From: Parabacteroides sp.
Lineage (GTDB): Bacteria > Bacteroidota > Bacteroidia > Bacteroidales > Tannerellaceae
NCBI GenBank assembly: GCA_018054455.1
Contig: JAGPJL010000007.1
Location: 1-43,283, forward strand
Reading direction: 5' to 3'
Length of the DNA: 43,283 nucleotides
Under the pieces are notes generated by a model. It worked only from the letters and a program-made list of their open reading frames with translations, was not told where the DNA came from and made no database searches. Positions within the stretch are counted from its first letter, which is position 1, and each line of letters starts with the position of its first letter. The translations under genes were made by a program, and so were the position numbers. Of the stretch, positions 26,328 through 35,609 are shown one piece after another.

Positions 26328-27579
26328 CCAACACCCTAATGTCGCGTCCGGATAATTCCTGAAAGATCTGAAGATCGAATTCAGGGATTACAGCCAGAAT
26401 GTGATCAAATACATCGGCCTGAATTGTTTCATAAGATACCCAATCTTTGATGGACGAGAAAAAATAAAGTTCCATGGGTATGCCTTTTTCGGTAGGTTGC
26501 AAATGTCTGACCATGCAATTCAACTCTTTGCTTACTTCAGGCAGGCTTTCAAGATAGCATTGAAGATAGGCTCTAAAAACACCCAGATTTGTTTGACGTC
26601 TGCCATTTACCATGATGGTATTATCGATCTGATTGGTTTGATTATAAGTCTGAAGCTTCTGTTCTGTTTCTTCAATATAGCTGGTAAGCAAAGATATCTT
26701 TCTGTATTTATCCAACATTTCGGGCGTACAGAATTTAACGCTGTTCATATCCAGGTTAATCGATCTTTTGATTCGTCTTCCGGGCGATTCGCTCATTCCT
26801 CTCCAATTCTGAAACGAGTCGCTTATTAGTGCATAGGGCGGAATTGTAGTAATTGTATTGTCAAAATTCTTAACCTTAACAGTGTTTAATGTAATTTCAA
26901 TAACGGTTCCGTCTGCTCCGAATTTAGGCATTGAAATCCAATCTCCCACGCGCAACATATCATTGGCCGAAAGCTGGATACCGGCAACAAACCCCAATAT
27001 GGTATCTTTAAATACCAATATGAGAATAGCTGCAGAAGCTCCCAGTCCGGCAAAGATGGTTGAGGGCGATTCATTGATAAGTATACTGATAAGCAGGATA
27101 AGACCAACTGAAAACAGAATCACCTGCACAACCTGCACAAATCCTTTTAGTGGCTTATCTTTAAACTTTTCATTTCTGTGAAATAATTCTACGCCAAGAT
27201 TAAGCAGACTGTTTATGAAGTTCAGCGAAACCGCAATGATATATAACTGGCAGATTTTTTGTAAAATGATCAGTGTAGCTGCACTTTCGGTCGATGTATA
27301 TGCCAGTGGTAACATGGTATATATCATAATGGAGGGTACGATGTGCATTAGCTTATTGATAATTTTCCTGTCGATGATCAGGTCGTCGAGCTGATTTGTG
27401 GTCTTTTTTGCAACACGTTTAAAGGCACCAAGAATAATATAGCGGCAAATATAGTCGACCGACAGGGCAAGGGCAATGATAAGCAATAGAATGCAAAGAT
27501 TGTCGAGGGTGTCTGCCAGCTCGGGTGTTGCTCCCCAGTTAATTAATTTTTGATTGATCCATTCGGTAATCTGTTTCAT
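26308..27579 (-). CDS. MscS-family mechanosensitive channel (YbdG-like)
   Basis: Start chosen at 27579 (MKQITEWINQ), giving 423 residues. A longer reading frame runs to 27747, but its extra 56 residues cross promoter-like and repeat DNA. About five membrane helices lie in the first half. The pore-lining and beta-domain segment is clear: GFVAGIQLSANDMLRVGDWISM, then GTVIEITLNTVKVKNFDNT and IPPYALISDSFQNW. Length and layout resemble E. coli YbdG (415 aa), a small-conductance channel for osmotic stress. The gene converges on the MBOAT gene, overlapping its 3' end by 20 bases, and diverges from addB. Confidence 0.92.
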   Translation of the reverse strand: MKQITEWINQKLINWGATPELADTLDNLCILLLIIALALSVDYICRYIILGAFKRVAKKTTNQLDDLIIDRKIINKLMHIVPSIMIYTMLPLAYTSTESAATLIILQKICQLYIIAVSLNFINSLLNLGVELFHRNEKFKDKPLKGFVQVVQVILFSVGLILLISILINESPSTIFAGLGASAAILILVFKDTILGFVAGIQLSANDMLRVGDWISMPKFGADGTVIEITLNTVKVKNFDNTITTIPPYALISDSFQNWRGMSESPGRRIKRSINLDMNSVKFCTPEMLDKYRKISLLTSYIEETEQKLQTYNQTNQIDNTIMVNGRRQTNLGVFRAYLQCYLESLPEVSKELNCMVRHLQPTEKGIPMELYFFSSIKDWVSYETIQADVFDHILAVIPEFDLQIFQELSGRDIRVLAKTENK

Positions 27580-27614
27580 TGTATCTATGTTTTGATTATA
27601 TAAGTAAAGCAGCG

Positions 27615-27622
27615 CAAAAGTA
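27615..27622 (-). promoter_or_regulatory. -7 promoter element of the mscS-type gene
   Basis: Minus-strand TACTTTTG matches TAnnTTTG, 35 bases upstream of the chosen ATG at 27579. It supports that start, because it lies inside the alternative longer frame. Confidence 0.55.
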
Positions 27623-27711
27623 AGAAATAGATTGCATAATTCCGAAGCAATTAAATTATCAACAAAAACAATCCTATATCTTTGGTGAAAAAAGTTATAA
27701 TAATCGAGGCA

Positions 27712-27749
27712 AAAAGTACTAACATTTTGAGATAAAAGTACTAACATTT
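27712..27749. repeat. Two perfect 16-bp direct repeats, 22-bp period
   Basis: AAAAGTACTAACATTT occurs at 27712-27727 and again at 27734-27749. The 22-bp period is about two turns of the helix, so both copies face the same side. They lie between the divergent mscS and addB promoters and just upstream of the addB -7 element, the layout of a tandem operator or activator site. Confidence 0.7.
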
Positions 27750-27769
27750 AAACAGAAATATAGTGAATC

Positions 27770-27777
27770 TATCTTTG
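27770..27777 (+). promoter_or_regulatory. -7 promoter element of addB
   Basis: TATCTTTG matches TAnnTTTG, 72 bases before the ATG. A second identical motif lies at 27677-27684 upstream of the repeats, so tandem promoters are possible. Confidence 0.55.
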
Positions 27778-27849
27778 CATTAACAGGTAAGTGTTCAGTT
27801 TTTTTCGTTATGTTTGTACAAATTTTAACGAATAATCGGGAATAAATAT

Positions 27850-30714
27850 ATGAAACCATTTCTATATCAGGTAGCTTCATGTTTTTATGAGGAATATGGT
27901 ACGGACATAAATAAACTGGCATTTGTATTTCCCAATCGAAGGGCCGGCTTGTTTTTTCAGAAATATCTGTCAGGGATAGCGCAAAAACCTCTTTTTTCGC
28001 CGGCCATTCTTACTATTAGCGACTTGTTTGTTCAACTCAGTGGAAAACAATCGGCCGATAAGATAAGCATGCTTTTTTTCTTGTACGAGATATATGTCGA
28101 GAAAAGCGGGTCTGCCGAATCGTTCGACGAGTTTCTTTATTGGGGAGAGATGCTGCTTAACGACTTCGACGATATAGACAAATACATGGCCAATGCCGAA
28201 AAGTTGTTTTCGAACGTAACCGATTTACGCGAGATAGAAAACGACTTTAGCTTTCTGAGCGAAGAGCAGGTGGCAGCTATCCGTTCTTTCTGGTCCTCTT
28301 TTTATCCTGTAAATGATACACCGAATCAGCGCGAATTTTTACATGTTTGGCAGCTGTTGTTTTCTTTGTATGATACGTTGAGAAAAAAGTTGGCACAAGA
28401 TGGAAAAGGATACGAAGGAATGATTTTCAGGGAGGTAGCCGAATCGGCCCGCGAAGATAGCTTCCGGCTTCCTTACGAAAAGATTGTTTTTGTGGGGCTA
28501 AATGCCTTGACCAAGGCCGAAGAAACTTTCTTGTCCTATTTAAGAGATAAAAGTCTGGCCGATTTTTATTGGGATTATGCATCTCCAATGGTTACCGACC
28601 CTGATAATAAAGCTTCTTTTTTTGTAAACAAAAACCTGCATCTGTTCCCTTCTCAATTAACGTTGTCTCCCGAGGAAGCAACTCAACCTGAGATTGAGGT
28701 TATTGGAATACCATCGGGAATTGGTCAGGCCAAGCACGTTTACACGATACTTTCGGAATTATGCGGCACCGAAGATTTAAGTGCCGACGAGGCTTTTCGT
28801 ACGGCAGTGATTCTACCAGACGAGCAATTGCTTATTCCGGTGTTGCATGCTATTCCGGAACAGATACGCAGAATCAATGTGACAATGGGATATCCGCTTG
28901 CCGGAACACCGGTTGCATCGTTAATGGAATATATTTTGGCTTTACAGAAGAATGTCCGCTATGTGGATGGGAAACCTTTATTCTATTTCAGGGATGTATT
29001 GCCAATTCTGAATCATCGCTATATATATAGTACCTCAAATCAAGTCATAAGCGACTTGATTCGTGATATTACCGAAAATAACCGGGTTTACATCGGATAT
29101 AGCGAGCTTAACAAGAATGAATTACTATCGATTCTTTTTGTTCCGGTAACCGGAACGGAAGCATTTTCCGATTACCTTATTCGGGTACTTGAAGAACTAA
29201 ACAAGGTGTTGTCTCCCGCTACCGAAGCGGAGGAAGAAGTGCAGCGGACTAATGACTTGGAACAAGAGTTTATTTTCCATTATTTCGCCACAGTGAACCG
29301 AATGAGGGAAGTAATGACTGATGCTGGTGTGGAAATGACTGTAGATACGTATTTCCGTTTATTAAAACGTATGACCGATACCATTACCATACCCTTTCAC
29401 GGAGAACCGCTTTCCGGATTACAGGTGATGGGTGTGCTGGAAACCCGTGCGCTGGATTTCGACCGGATTATTATTCTTTCTGTAAATGAAGGAATTTATC
29501 CAACCCGTAAAGGGGCAAATTCCTTCATACCCTATAATCTGAGAAAAGGTTTTGGCCTCCCAACGTACGAACACCAGGATAGTGTTTGGGCTTATCACTT
29601 TTATCGCCTGATATATCGTGCCCAAAAAGTAAGTCTGCTCTATGATACAAGAAGCAACGGACTTCAGACTGGCGAAGTAAGCCGGTTTGTATATCAGCTT
29701 CGCTACCATTACGAGCTAAATCTCAAGCAAAGGCTGGTTGTTTATAATGTTTCGTCGTCAAAGACTCCGGCATTGCAGGTTCCAAAAACACCAGAGGTTA
29801 TAGCCCTTCTCGATAAATTTGTAAAGGGAGGAAGCCGGGCTATTTCTGCCAGTGCTGTTAACACTTACCTGGATTGTCCCTTGAAATTCTATTTTTCTGT
29901 TCTCGAAGGACTCGAAGAAGAAGAGGAGGTAAGCGAAACGATTGAAAGTAATGTTTTTGGGAGTTTACTCCATAAAGTAATGGAGGAATTGTACGCGCCA
30001 TTTCAAGGAAAGATGGTTACGGCAGATCTGCTTGAAATAATTGGCAAAGACAATAAACTGCTCACGCACACAATCGCGCGTGCATTTGCCGAGGTGTTTT
30101 TTAAATCGGAGGTTGTTCGCCCCTTAACAGGACAAAACTTTCTTATTGGCGAGATGATTCGCAAATATGTTCTGAAGGTTTTAGGTCGGGACAGTAAACT
30201 TACCCCTTTTCGGTACATTGAATCGGAGAAAAAGATACGTGCCGATTTTAAACTTAATGATGGCAGGGTAATACAACTTAAAGGATTTATAGACAGGGTT
30301 GATGAAGTTAAAGAGACGATCCGTATTATTGACTATAAAAGTGGTAGTGGTTTATCAATATTTAATTCCATCGAAAGTTTATTTGATATGGATCTAAAGG
30401 AAAGACCTAAAGCCATTATGCAGGTTTGTCTTTACTCGTGGATGTATGGCCTGGAAGCTCCCGGAAAAAAGATTCAGCCCGGCATTTATTATATGCGTAG
30501 CCTTTTTACTGACGCATTTGATAGTGGAGTGTACCAGCGCATAGACAGAGGGAGATCAGAACAATTAAGTGAATTTGCCTCGGTTAGCAGTTCTTTCGAG
30601 GATGAATTGCGTAAGTGTTTGGATAATATATTTGATTGCCAAGTACCATTTACTCAAACCAGCACAGGAAACGCTTGTCTTTACTGTCCGTTTACTGGAA
30701 TTTGCGGAAAATAA
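27850..30714 (+). CDS. addB: AddB-like nuclease/inactivated helicase subunit with Fe-S cluster
   Basis: A 954-residue protein of the AddB/RexB type, part of the helicase-nuclease that processes DNA double-strand ends for RecA. The N-terminus (KLAFVFPNRRAGLFFQKYL) is UvrD-like but lacks a Walker A GKT. The C-terminal PD-(D/E)xK nuclease has IIDYKSGSG (Asp828, Lys830) and the glutamine/tyrosine helix around QVCLYSWMYG. Four cysteines, C676, C943, C946 and C952, follow the C...C-x2-C-x5-C pattern of the AddB iron-sulfur staple. No addA is adjacent: upstream is mscS on the other strand and downstream is rfbA. The name rests on motifs; a stand-alone RecB-family exonuclease is the alternative. Confidence 0.87.
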   Translation: MKPFLYQVASCFYEEYGTDINKLAFVFPNRRAGLFFQKYLSGIAQKPLFSPAILTISDLFVQLSGKQSADKISMLFFLYEIYVEKSGSAESFDEFLYWGEMLLNDFDDIDKYMANAEKLFSNVTDLREIENDFSFLSEEQVAAIRSFWSSFYPVNDTPNQREFLHVWQLLFSLYDTLRKKLAQDGKGYEGMIFREVAESAREDSFRLPYEKIVFVGLNALTKAEETFLSYLRDKSLADFYWDYASPMVTDPDNKASFFVNKNLHLFPSQLTLSPEEATQPEIEVIGIPSGIGQAKHVYTILSELCGTEDLSADEAFRTAVILPDEQLLIPVLHAIPEQIRRINVTMGYPLAGTPVASLMEYILALQKNVRYVDGKPLFYFRDVLPILNHRYIYSTSNQVISDLIRDITENNRVYIGYSELNKNELLSILFVPVTGTEAFSDYLIRVLEELNKVLSPATEAEEEVQRTNDLEQEFIFHYFATVNRMREVMTDAGVEMTVDTYFRLLKRMTDTITIPFHGEPLSGLQVMGVLETRALDFDRIIILSVNEGIYPTRKGANSFIPYNLRKGFGLPTYEHQDSVWAYHFYRLIYRAQKVSLLYDTRSNGLQTGEVSRFVYQLRYHYELNLKQRLVVYNVSSSKTPALQVPKTPEVIALLDKFVKGGSRAISASAVNTYLDCPLKFYFSVLEGLEEEEEVSETIESNVFGSLLHKVMEELYAPFQGKMVTADLLEIIGKDNKLLTHTIARAFAEVFFKSEVVRPLTGQNFLIGEMIRKYVLKVLGRDSKLTPFRYIESEKKIRADFKLNDGRVIQLKGFIDRVDEVKETIRIIDYKSGSGLSIFNSIESLFDMDLKERPKAIMQVCLYSWMYGLEAPGKKIQPGIYYMRSLFTDAFDSGVYQRIDRGRSEQLSEFASVSSSFEDELRKCLDNIFDCQVPFTQTSTGNACLYCPFTGICGK

Positions 30715-30738
30715 TTGGTTATTTCTGCTTTAATTATG

Positions 30739-30746
30739 TATGTTTG
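30739..30746 (+). promoter_or_regulatory. Promoter of rfbA
   Basis: TATGTTTG matches the -7 consensus, and an ATTG at 30714-30717, 21 bases upstream, is a reasonable -33 element. The ATG is 26 bases downstream. Confidence 0.6.
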
Positions 30747-30772
30747 CAAAGTGAAAATTAATAAAAATTAGA

Positions 30773-31657
30773 ATGAAAGGAATTGTACTTGCAGGAGGTT
30801 CTGGGACCCGGTTGTATCCTATTACAAAAGGAGTATCCAAACAATTGCTCCCTATATATGATAAGCCCATGGTTTATTATCCCGTTTCAGTGTTAATGCT
30901 TGCGGGTATTCGTGAAATCTTGATTATCTCTACACCACAGGATTTGCCTGGGTTTAAACGTTTATTGGGGGATGGATCGGACTTTGGCGTACATTTTGAA
31001 TATGCAGAACAGCCATCACCGGATGGACTAGCTCAGGCTTTTATAATAGGTGCCGATTTTATAGGAAATGATTCTGTATGCCTTGTGTTGGGTGATAATA
31101 TATTTTACGGACAAAGTTTTACACGAATGCTCCAAAAAGCTGTTGAAGATGCAGAGAAAGAATCTAAAGCAACAGTATTTGGCTATTATGTAAATGATCC
31201 GGAACGATATGGTGTAGCCGAATTCGACAGCGAAGGAAATGTGCTTAGTATTGAAGAAAAACCAGCCGTTCCGAAGTCGAATTATGCTGTTGTCGGACTT
31301 TATTTTTACCCCAACAAGGTGGTCGGGGTAGCCCGGAACTGTAAGCCTTCTTCTCGCGGAGAACTTGAAATTACAACTGTAAATCAGGAATTCCTTGGCT
31401 TGGGGGAATTAAAAGTACAACTGTTAGGTCGCGGCTTTGCCTGGCTGGATACAGGAACACATGATTCTTTATTTGAAGCATCTTCGTTTGTGGAGGTTAT
31501 AGAAAAACGCCAGGGTTTAAAGATTGCTTGTTTGGAAGAAATTGCTTTCAATAACGGCTGGATAACAGAAAATAAGCTTGCCGAAGTAGCTAAACCGATG
31601 GCTAAGAATCAATATGGGCAATATTTGTTGAAATTATTAGATAGAAGTATGCAATAA
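30773..31657 (+). CDS. rfbA: Glucose-1-phosphate thymidylyltransferase
   Basis: A 294-residue cytoplasmic nucleotidyltransferase that makes dTDP-glucose from glucose-1-phosphate and dTTP, the first step to dTDP-rhamnose and other surface sugars. The N-terminal nucleotide-binding signature GGSGTRLYP and the downstream [12 protein letters not shown] are intact, as are [14 protein letters not shown] and the [10 protein letters not shown] motif. Length is standard for RmlA/RfbA. Other rml genes (rfbB, rfbC, rfbD) are not next to it, which is common in Bacteroidales when the pathway is dispersed. Nearby genes (ompA, a WcaJ-type transferase) also serve the envelope. Confidence 0.96.
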   Translation: MKGIVLAGGSGTRLYPITKGVSKQLLPIYDKPMVYYPVSVLMLAGIREILIISTPQDLPGFKRLLGDGSDFGVHFEYAEQPSPDGLAQAFIIGADFIGNDSVCLVLGDNIFYGQSFTRMLQKAVEDAEKESKATVFGYYVNDPERYGVAEFDSEGNVLSIEEKPAVPKSNYAVVGLYFYPNKVVGVARNCKPSSRGELEITTVNQEFLGLGELKVQLLGRGFAWLDTGTHDSLFEASSFVEVIEKRQGLKIACLEEIAFNNGWITENKLAEVAKPMAKNQYGQYLLKLLDRSMQ

Positions 31658-31798
31658 ATTATAGTTATTTAGGTTTTAATTATTTGATTACAGCGTTTTG
31701 ATAAAAACTGGATTTCTTTTTTAATGCATAGCAAGGTGATTTCTGGCTTGATAACTATAGCTATTATTCACATAAAAAAGGGATTCTATAAACAATTA

Positions 31799-31806
31799 TA
31801 GATTTG
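31799..31806 (+). promoter_or_regulatory. -7 promoter element of the OmpA porin gene
   Basis: TAGATTTG matches TAnnTTTG, 88 bases before the ATG at 31895. This implies a long leader of roughly 80 bases, common for abundant outer membrane proteins. Confidence 0.5.
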
Positions 31807-31894
31807 ATTTGTTTTAATAATAAAAAACAGTTAAATTCGACGCAGTTTTTATAAGAAATTAGGTAATTGATTGTTTAATTAAAAGTTTAATGAA

Positions 31895-33037
31895 ATGAAA
31901 ACGAAAGTTTTACTACTAGCAATTTTAGCAGGTTTTGTATTTTCTTCCAATGCTCAGGAATTTAAATCACAGATTGGTTCCAGTAAAGAAGCAGGATATA
32001 AAACAGACTTTAAAAAGAACAAATTTGGCGATAACTGGTTTATTTCGATTGCTGGAGGTGCAAGTATTTTGATGGCAGATCAAAATGACAAAGCAGATTT
32101 TAGTGATCGTCTTAATTTTGCTCCACAATTCTCATTTGGGAAGTGGTTTAGTCCTTATTTGGGATTCCGTACACAACTTAATGGAGGATCAATCCATGGT
32201 TTTCAGACCATAGGTAATCAGCTTCAGATGCAGCACAACAAGTATATCGCTGCTCATGTTGACTTGTTATGGGATGTTACAAACTATTGGGCTCCTTACA
32301 ATGAATCTAAAGTGTTCCGTTTGATTCCCTGGGTAGGTTTGGGATATGCAAACCGTTTCAAAAATGACGGATTGGCTCGTTCGGAATCTCCAACTATCAA
32401 CGCCGGTTTGTTAACAGCATTCCGTTTAAGTAATCGTGTGGATTTAAATGTTGAATTACAGGGATCCATGTTGCAGGAGCATTTTAATCGTTTCCAGGAA
32501 GGACATACTACGGATGGTATTGCTCAGCTTTCGGCCGGATTAACATTTAAATTGGGCAAATCTAATTTTGAAGTGCTTGAACCTATGGATTATGCATTGC
32601 TTAATGATTTGAACGGACAAATAAATAATCTACGTGCAGAAAATCAGGAACTAAACAAACGTCCGAAATCTTGTCCGGAATGCCCAGAGCCAGTTGCTAC
32701 GGTAGTAACGAACAATGTTATCGACAATGTTGTATTTTTCCGTTTGAATAGCGCGAAAGTTGACAAGAATCAGCAAATCAATATTTTCAATACTTCGGAA
32801 TTTGTTAAGGAATACAATACTCCGGTGAAGGTTATTGGTTATGCAGATAAAAAGACCGGTTCATCAGATTACAATTTGAAACTTTCTGAAAAACGTGCAA
32901 GAGCCGTTGCGAAAGATTTGATGGATAAATACGGAATTTCTTCAGATAAGATTACAATTGAATGGAAAGGATCAGATGAACAACCGTACAACGAAAACAA
33001 TTGGAATCGTGTTGTTATCATGAGAGCAGAAAAGTAA
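31895..33037 (+). CDS. OmpA-family outer membrane protein
   Basis: A 380-residue OmpA-type protein. Signal peptide ends near FSSNAQ (residue ~21). Residues about 45-215 form an N-terminal beta-barrel. A short coiled linker follows (LNDLNGQINNLRAENQELNK, about 230-250) with a Cys-x2-Cys pair (CPECPEP). The C-terminal OmpA domain (about 268-380) contains VVFFRLNSAKVDKNQ, VIGYADKKTG, LSEKRARAVAKDL and WNRVVIM, the peptidoglycan-binding set. It is likely a major structural protein linking outer membrane and cell wall. It is monocistronic: long leader upstream, strong terminator downstream. Confidence 0.94.
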   Translation: MKTKVLLLAILAGFVFSSNAQEFKSQIGSSKEAGYKTDFKKNKFGDNWFISIAGGASILMADQNDKADFSDRLNFAPQFSFGKWFSPYLGFRTQLNGGSIHGFQTIGNQLQMQHNKYIAAHVDLLWDVTNYWAPYNESKVFRLIPWVGLGYANRFKNDGLARSESPTINAGLLTAFRLSNRVDLNVELQGSMLQEHFNRFQEGHTTDGIAQLSAGLTFKLGKSNFEVLEPMDYALLNDLNGQINNLRAENQELNKRPKSCPECPEPVATVVTNNVIDNVVFFRLNSAKVDKNQQINIFNTSEFVKEYNTPVKVIGYADKKTGSSDYNLKLSEKRARAVAKDLMDKYGISSDKITIEWKGSDEQPYNENNWNRVVIMRAEK

Positions 33038-33057
33038 ATTTTAAAGAAATATTATTT

Positions 33058-33091
33058 AAAAAAGGTTACACAATAATGTGTGACCTTTTTT
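33058..33091 (+). terminator. Terminator after ompA-type gene
   Basis: GGTTACACA (33064-33072) pairs with TGTGTGACC (33077-33085), including one G-U pair, around a 4-nt loop, flanked by A-run and T-run (33086-33091). Confidence 0.92.
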
Positions 33092-33138
33092 GTTATTATA
33101 AGTGATACTTTCTTTTGAAAAAATGAATTTACTGAAAT

Positions 33139-34536
33139 ATGGAACTGAACAAAAAACAGGCTTATTTAATCCAATGGCTCATCGGTATGGGCGACTTATT
33201 CATAATAAATCTGGTATTCCTTGTTGTTGTTTACGTGATGTCCGATTATTATGTAACTCCCATATTTGGTAAGATAAGAGAGGTTGTTTTATTATTAAAC
33301 TTCTGTTATTTATTTGCGCTAACCTTTGCACCCTTACAATTACACGAATCCGTAATTTTTATAGAAAAGATAGCTCAGCGCTCTTTTCTACTTATAACCA
33401 TCCATTTGTTATTGTTTATAACCTGTCTGATCTTTTTAAATCTTGGAGATTCATTAGCTACTTTTTTGGTTGTTTATTACATTGCATCCATATTATCTTT
33501 TACTTCCTGGCGAATTTTCGTGAGAATTACTCTGAAATTGTACAGACGTAAAGGCCATAATTCGAAGAGGATCGTGATTGTAGGAGCTGGTAAAAATGGA
33601 TTGGATCTATATCAGGTGATGAAAAATGATTTGGCGTACGGATTTGATATTGCAGGTTTTTTTGACGACAATGTTTCTTTAAAATACTCATTGCCAAATT
33701 ATTTAGGAATGACGCATGAAGTGGAGGATTACCTCGTCCAAAACGAAATTGATGAAGTTTATTGTACCCTTCCAGGCACCCAGGATGCAAAAATTCTTAG
33801 AATATTAAATTTTGCGGAAAAAAATATGATCCGGTTTTATATTGTTCCGGAACTTTACAGAAATGTGAAAAAAAGTCTGGTGCTGGAAATGATAGAATCG
33901 ATACCACTGCTTACTGTTCGAACAGAACCGTTGCAGTTTGCCTATAACAGAGCTCTAAAGCGTAGTTTTGATATCCTTTTCTCCATTTCAGTTCTGCTTA
34001 CAATCTATCCTGTGTTATATGTCGTAATAGGAATCTGCATAAAATTATCATCTCGTGGTCCTGTTTTATTTAAACAGGTAAGAACAGGGATGTATGGTCA
34101 GGATTTTGAGTGCTTTAAATTCAGAACAATGAAGGTGAATGCCGAAGCAGATTCCCTCCAGGCAGCTAAAGATGATCCTCGAAAAACTAAAATCGGAGAC
34201 TTTTTACGTAAATCAAATCTAGACGAGTTTCCCCAGTTTATTAATGTTTTGTTTGGCGATATGTCTGTTGTGGGACCTCGCCCACATATGCTTAAACACA
34301 CAGAGCTATATTCTTTCTTAATAGATAAATATATGGTCCGCCATTTAGTTAAGCCGGGAGTTACCGGATGGGCTCAGGTAACTGGATATCGTGGAGAGAC
34401 AAAAACGCTGGAACAAATGGAAGGTCGTGTAAAAAGGGATGTTTGGTATCTGGAAAATTGGAGCTTCTTCCTTGATCTGAAAATTATTGTGTTAACATTA
34501 GTCAATATGTTCAGAGGCGAAAAAAATGCTTTCTGA
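33139..34536 (+). CDS. WcaJ-type undecaprenyl-phosphate sugar-1-phosphate transferase
   Basis: A 465-residue membrane enzyme of the polyprenol-phosphate hexose-1-phosphate transferase family, which starts a surface polysaccharide repeat on undecaprenyl phosphate. About four N-terminal membrane helices (residues ~12-125) are followed by a Rossmann-like CoA_binding_3 region (IVIVGAGKNGLDLYQ, about 148-245). A re-entrant helix near 283-303 leads into the catalytic domain, which has FKQVRTGMYGQDFECFKFRTM, the DEFPQ motif and GDMSVVGPRP, ending in VTGWAQVTGYRGE. Glucose-1-phosphate is the usual donor of this subtype, but specificity is not proven here. No capsule cluster follows, so it is a free-standing initiating transferase. 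Confidence 0.93.
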   Translation: MELNKKQAYLIQWLIGMGDLFIINLVFLVVVYVMSDYYVTPIFGKIREVVLLLNFCYLFALTFAPLQLHESVIFIEKIAQRSFLLITIHLLLFITCLIFLNLGDSLATFLVVYYIASILSFTSWRIFVRITLKLYRRKGHNSKRIVIVGAGKNGLDLYQVMKNDLAYGFDIAGFFDDNVSLKYSLPNYLGMTHEVEDYLVQNEIDEVYCTLPGTQDAKILRILNFAEKNMIRFYIVPELYRNVKKSLVLEMIESIPLLTVRTEPLQFAYNRALKRSFDILFSISVLLTIYPVLYVVIGICIKLSSRGPVLFKQVRTGMYGQDFECFKFRTMKVNAEADSLQAAKDDPRKTKIGDFLRKSNLDEFPQFINVLFGDMSVVGPRPHMLKHTELYSFLIDKYMVRHLVKPGVTGWAQVTGYRGETKTLEQMEGRVKRDVWYLENWSFFLDLKIIVLTLVNMFRGEKNAF

Positions 34537-34590
34537 GGCATCTGCTGCACACTTTTTGCAGTTTTGTGTAACTGCTATTTATTTTTGTTT

Positions 34591-34598
34591 TATCTTTG
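34591..34598 (+). promoter_or_regulatory. -7 promoter element directly abutting ruvX
   Basis: TATCTTTG matches TAnnTTTG and ends only 6 bases before the ruvX ATG at 34605. Transcription from it would give a leaderless or nearly leaderless mRNA. Confidence 0.5.
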
Positions 34599-34604
34599 CA
34601 GCCG

Positions 34605-35033
34605 ATGGGAAGAATTCTAGCTATAGATTATGGAAGAAAGCGAAGCGGGCTTGCGGTAACTGACACGTTGCAACTCATTGCAACAGGTCTTACTACTGTA
34701 CCCAGTGGCGATTTAGTTAAATTTCTTTTCGATTATGTTTCTCGTGAGCCGGTGGAAATCTTTGTTGTGGGATTACCTAAGCAGATGAATAATGAACTCT
34801 CCGAAAACATGAAGTATATTGATGCTTTTGTTAAGCATCTGAAAAGGACGATACCCGATATTCCTGTAATATTCGTGGACGAACGGTTTACTTCTGTTTT
34901 AGCGCACAGAGCCATGTTAGAAGGCGGACTCAAAAAGAAAAAAAGGCAAGATAAAGAACTTGTTGATGAAATAAGTGCAGTTATTATCCTGCAAAGTTAT
35001 TTAGAAAGTAATAAATATCAGTTTAAATTATGA
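34605..35033 (+). CDS. ruvX: RuvX/YqgF-family RNase H-like nuclease
   Basis: A 142-residue protein of the YqgF/RuvX family, which has an RNase H-like fold and is linked to 16S rRNA 5'-end processing and proposed as a Holliday-junction resolvase. Motifs: [17 protein letters not shown] at the start (catalytic Asp), VVGLPKQMN in the middle, and FVDERFTSV near residue 93. ATG 34605 is chosen over an in-frame TTG at 34596, because that TTG lies inside a promoter motif and homologues begin MGRI. It overlaps def by 4 bases (ATGA), so the two are coupled. Confidence 0.92.
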   Translation: MGRILAIDYGRKRSGLAVTDTLQLIATGLTTVPSGDLVKFLFDYVSREPVEIFVVGLPKQMNNELSENMKYIDAFVKHLKRTIPDIPVIFVDERFTSVLAHRAMLEGGLKKKKRQDKELVDEISAVIILQSYLESNKYQFKL

Positions 35034-35587
35034 TTTTACCCGTTTATTTATACGGACAGTCGGTACTTCGTCAAAAGGCCGAAGATATTGAGAAAGATTA
35101 TCCTGAAATTAAAAAGCTGGTGTCAGATATGTATGATACGATGTATCATGCAGATGGAGTAGGATTAGCGGCGCCTCAGATAGGCCTGGCTATTCGCTTG
35201 TTGGTTATAGACGCAAACGTTTTGGGAGATGATTTTCCCGAATGCAATGGATTCAAGCGTACAATGATAAATCCCGATATTGTTGAACGGAGCGAAGAGG
35301 AAATAGTGTTGGAAGAAGGTTGTTTAAGCCTCCCGGGAATTAGTGAAAAAGTCTCCAGGGCAAAAGAAATCAGGGTTAAGTACTTTGATGAGAATTTTGT
35401 TGAGCATGAAGAAACTATCGGTGGTTTTGCTGCCAGAGTGGTTCAACATGAGTGCGAACACCTGGAAGGAAAGGTATTTATAGATAATATATCGGCTATC
35501 CGCCGGCAATTAAATAAAGGAAAAATCAACGGCATTCTGAAAGGAACAGTAAAATGTTCTTACAGAGCTAAAGCTATTGGTAAATAA
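35030..35587 (+). CDS. def: Peptide deformylase with HECEH metal motif
   Basis: A 185-residue iron/zinc enzyme that removes the formyl group from nascent proteins. All three family motifs are present: [19 protein letters not shown] (metal Cys) and QHECEH (His140, Glu141, His144). The last differs from the usual HExDH by Glu143 in place of Asp, a conservative change next to the active site. The start overlaps the ruvX stop. It is probably cotranscribed with ruvX and possibly with the carboxyltransferase gene 22 bases downstream. Confidence 0.95.
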   Translation: MILPVYLYGQSVLRQKAEDIEKDYPEIKKLVSDMYDTMYHADGVGLAAPQIGLAIRLLVIDANVLGDDFPECNGFKRTMINPDIVERSEEEIVLEEGCLSLPGISEKVSRAKEIRVKYFDENFVEHEETIGGFAARVVQHECEHLEGKVFIDNISAIRRQLNKGKINGILKGTVKCSYRAKAIGK

Positions 35588-35609
35588 ATGTTTCATGTAA
35601 TTTATTAAT

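Noticed and set aside
27580..27747. N-terminal extension of the MscS-type protein by 56 residues
   Set aside because: The region contains a -7 promoter motif for this gene and the tandem 16-bp repeats. The internal start MKQITEWINQ gives a normal YbdG-like length.
31660..31759. 9-bp complementary segments (31660-31668 and 31751-31759) in the rfbA-ompA gap
   Set aside because: An A/T-rich match with an 82-base loop is not convincing as a structured RNA.
34596..34604. TTG start for ruvX three codons upstream
   Set aside because: The TTG is part of the TATCTTTG promoter motif and homologues begin at MGRI.
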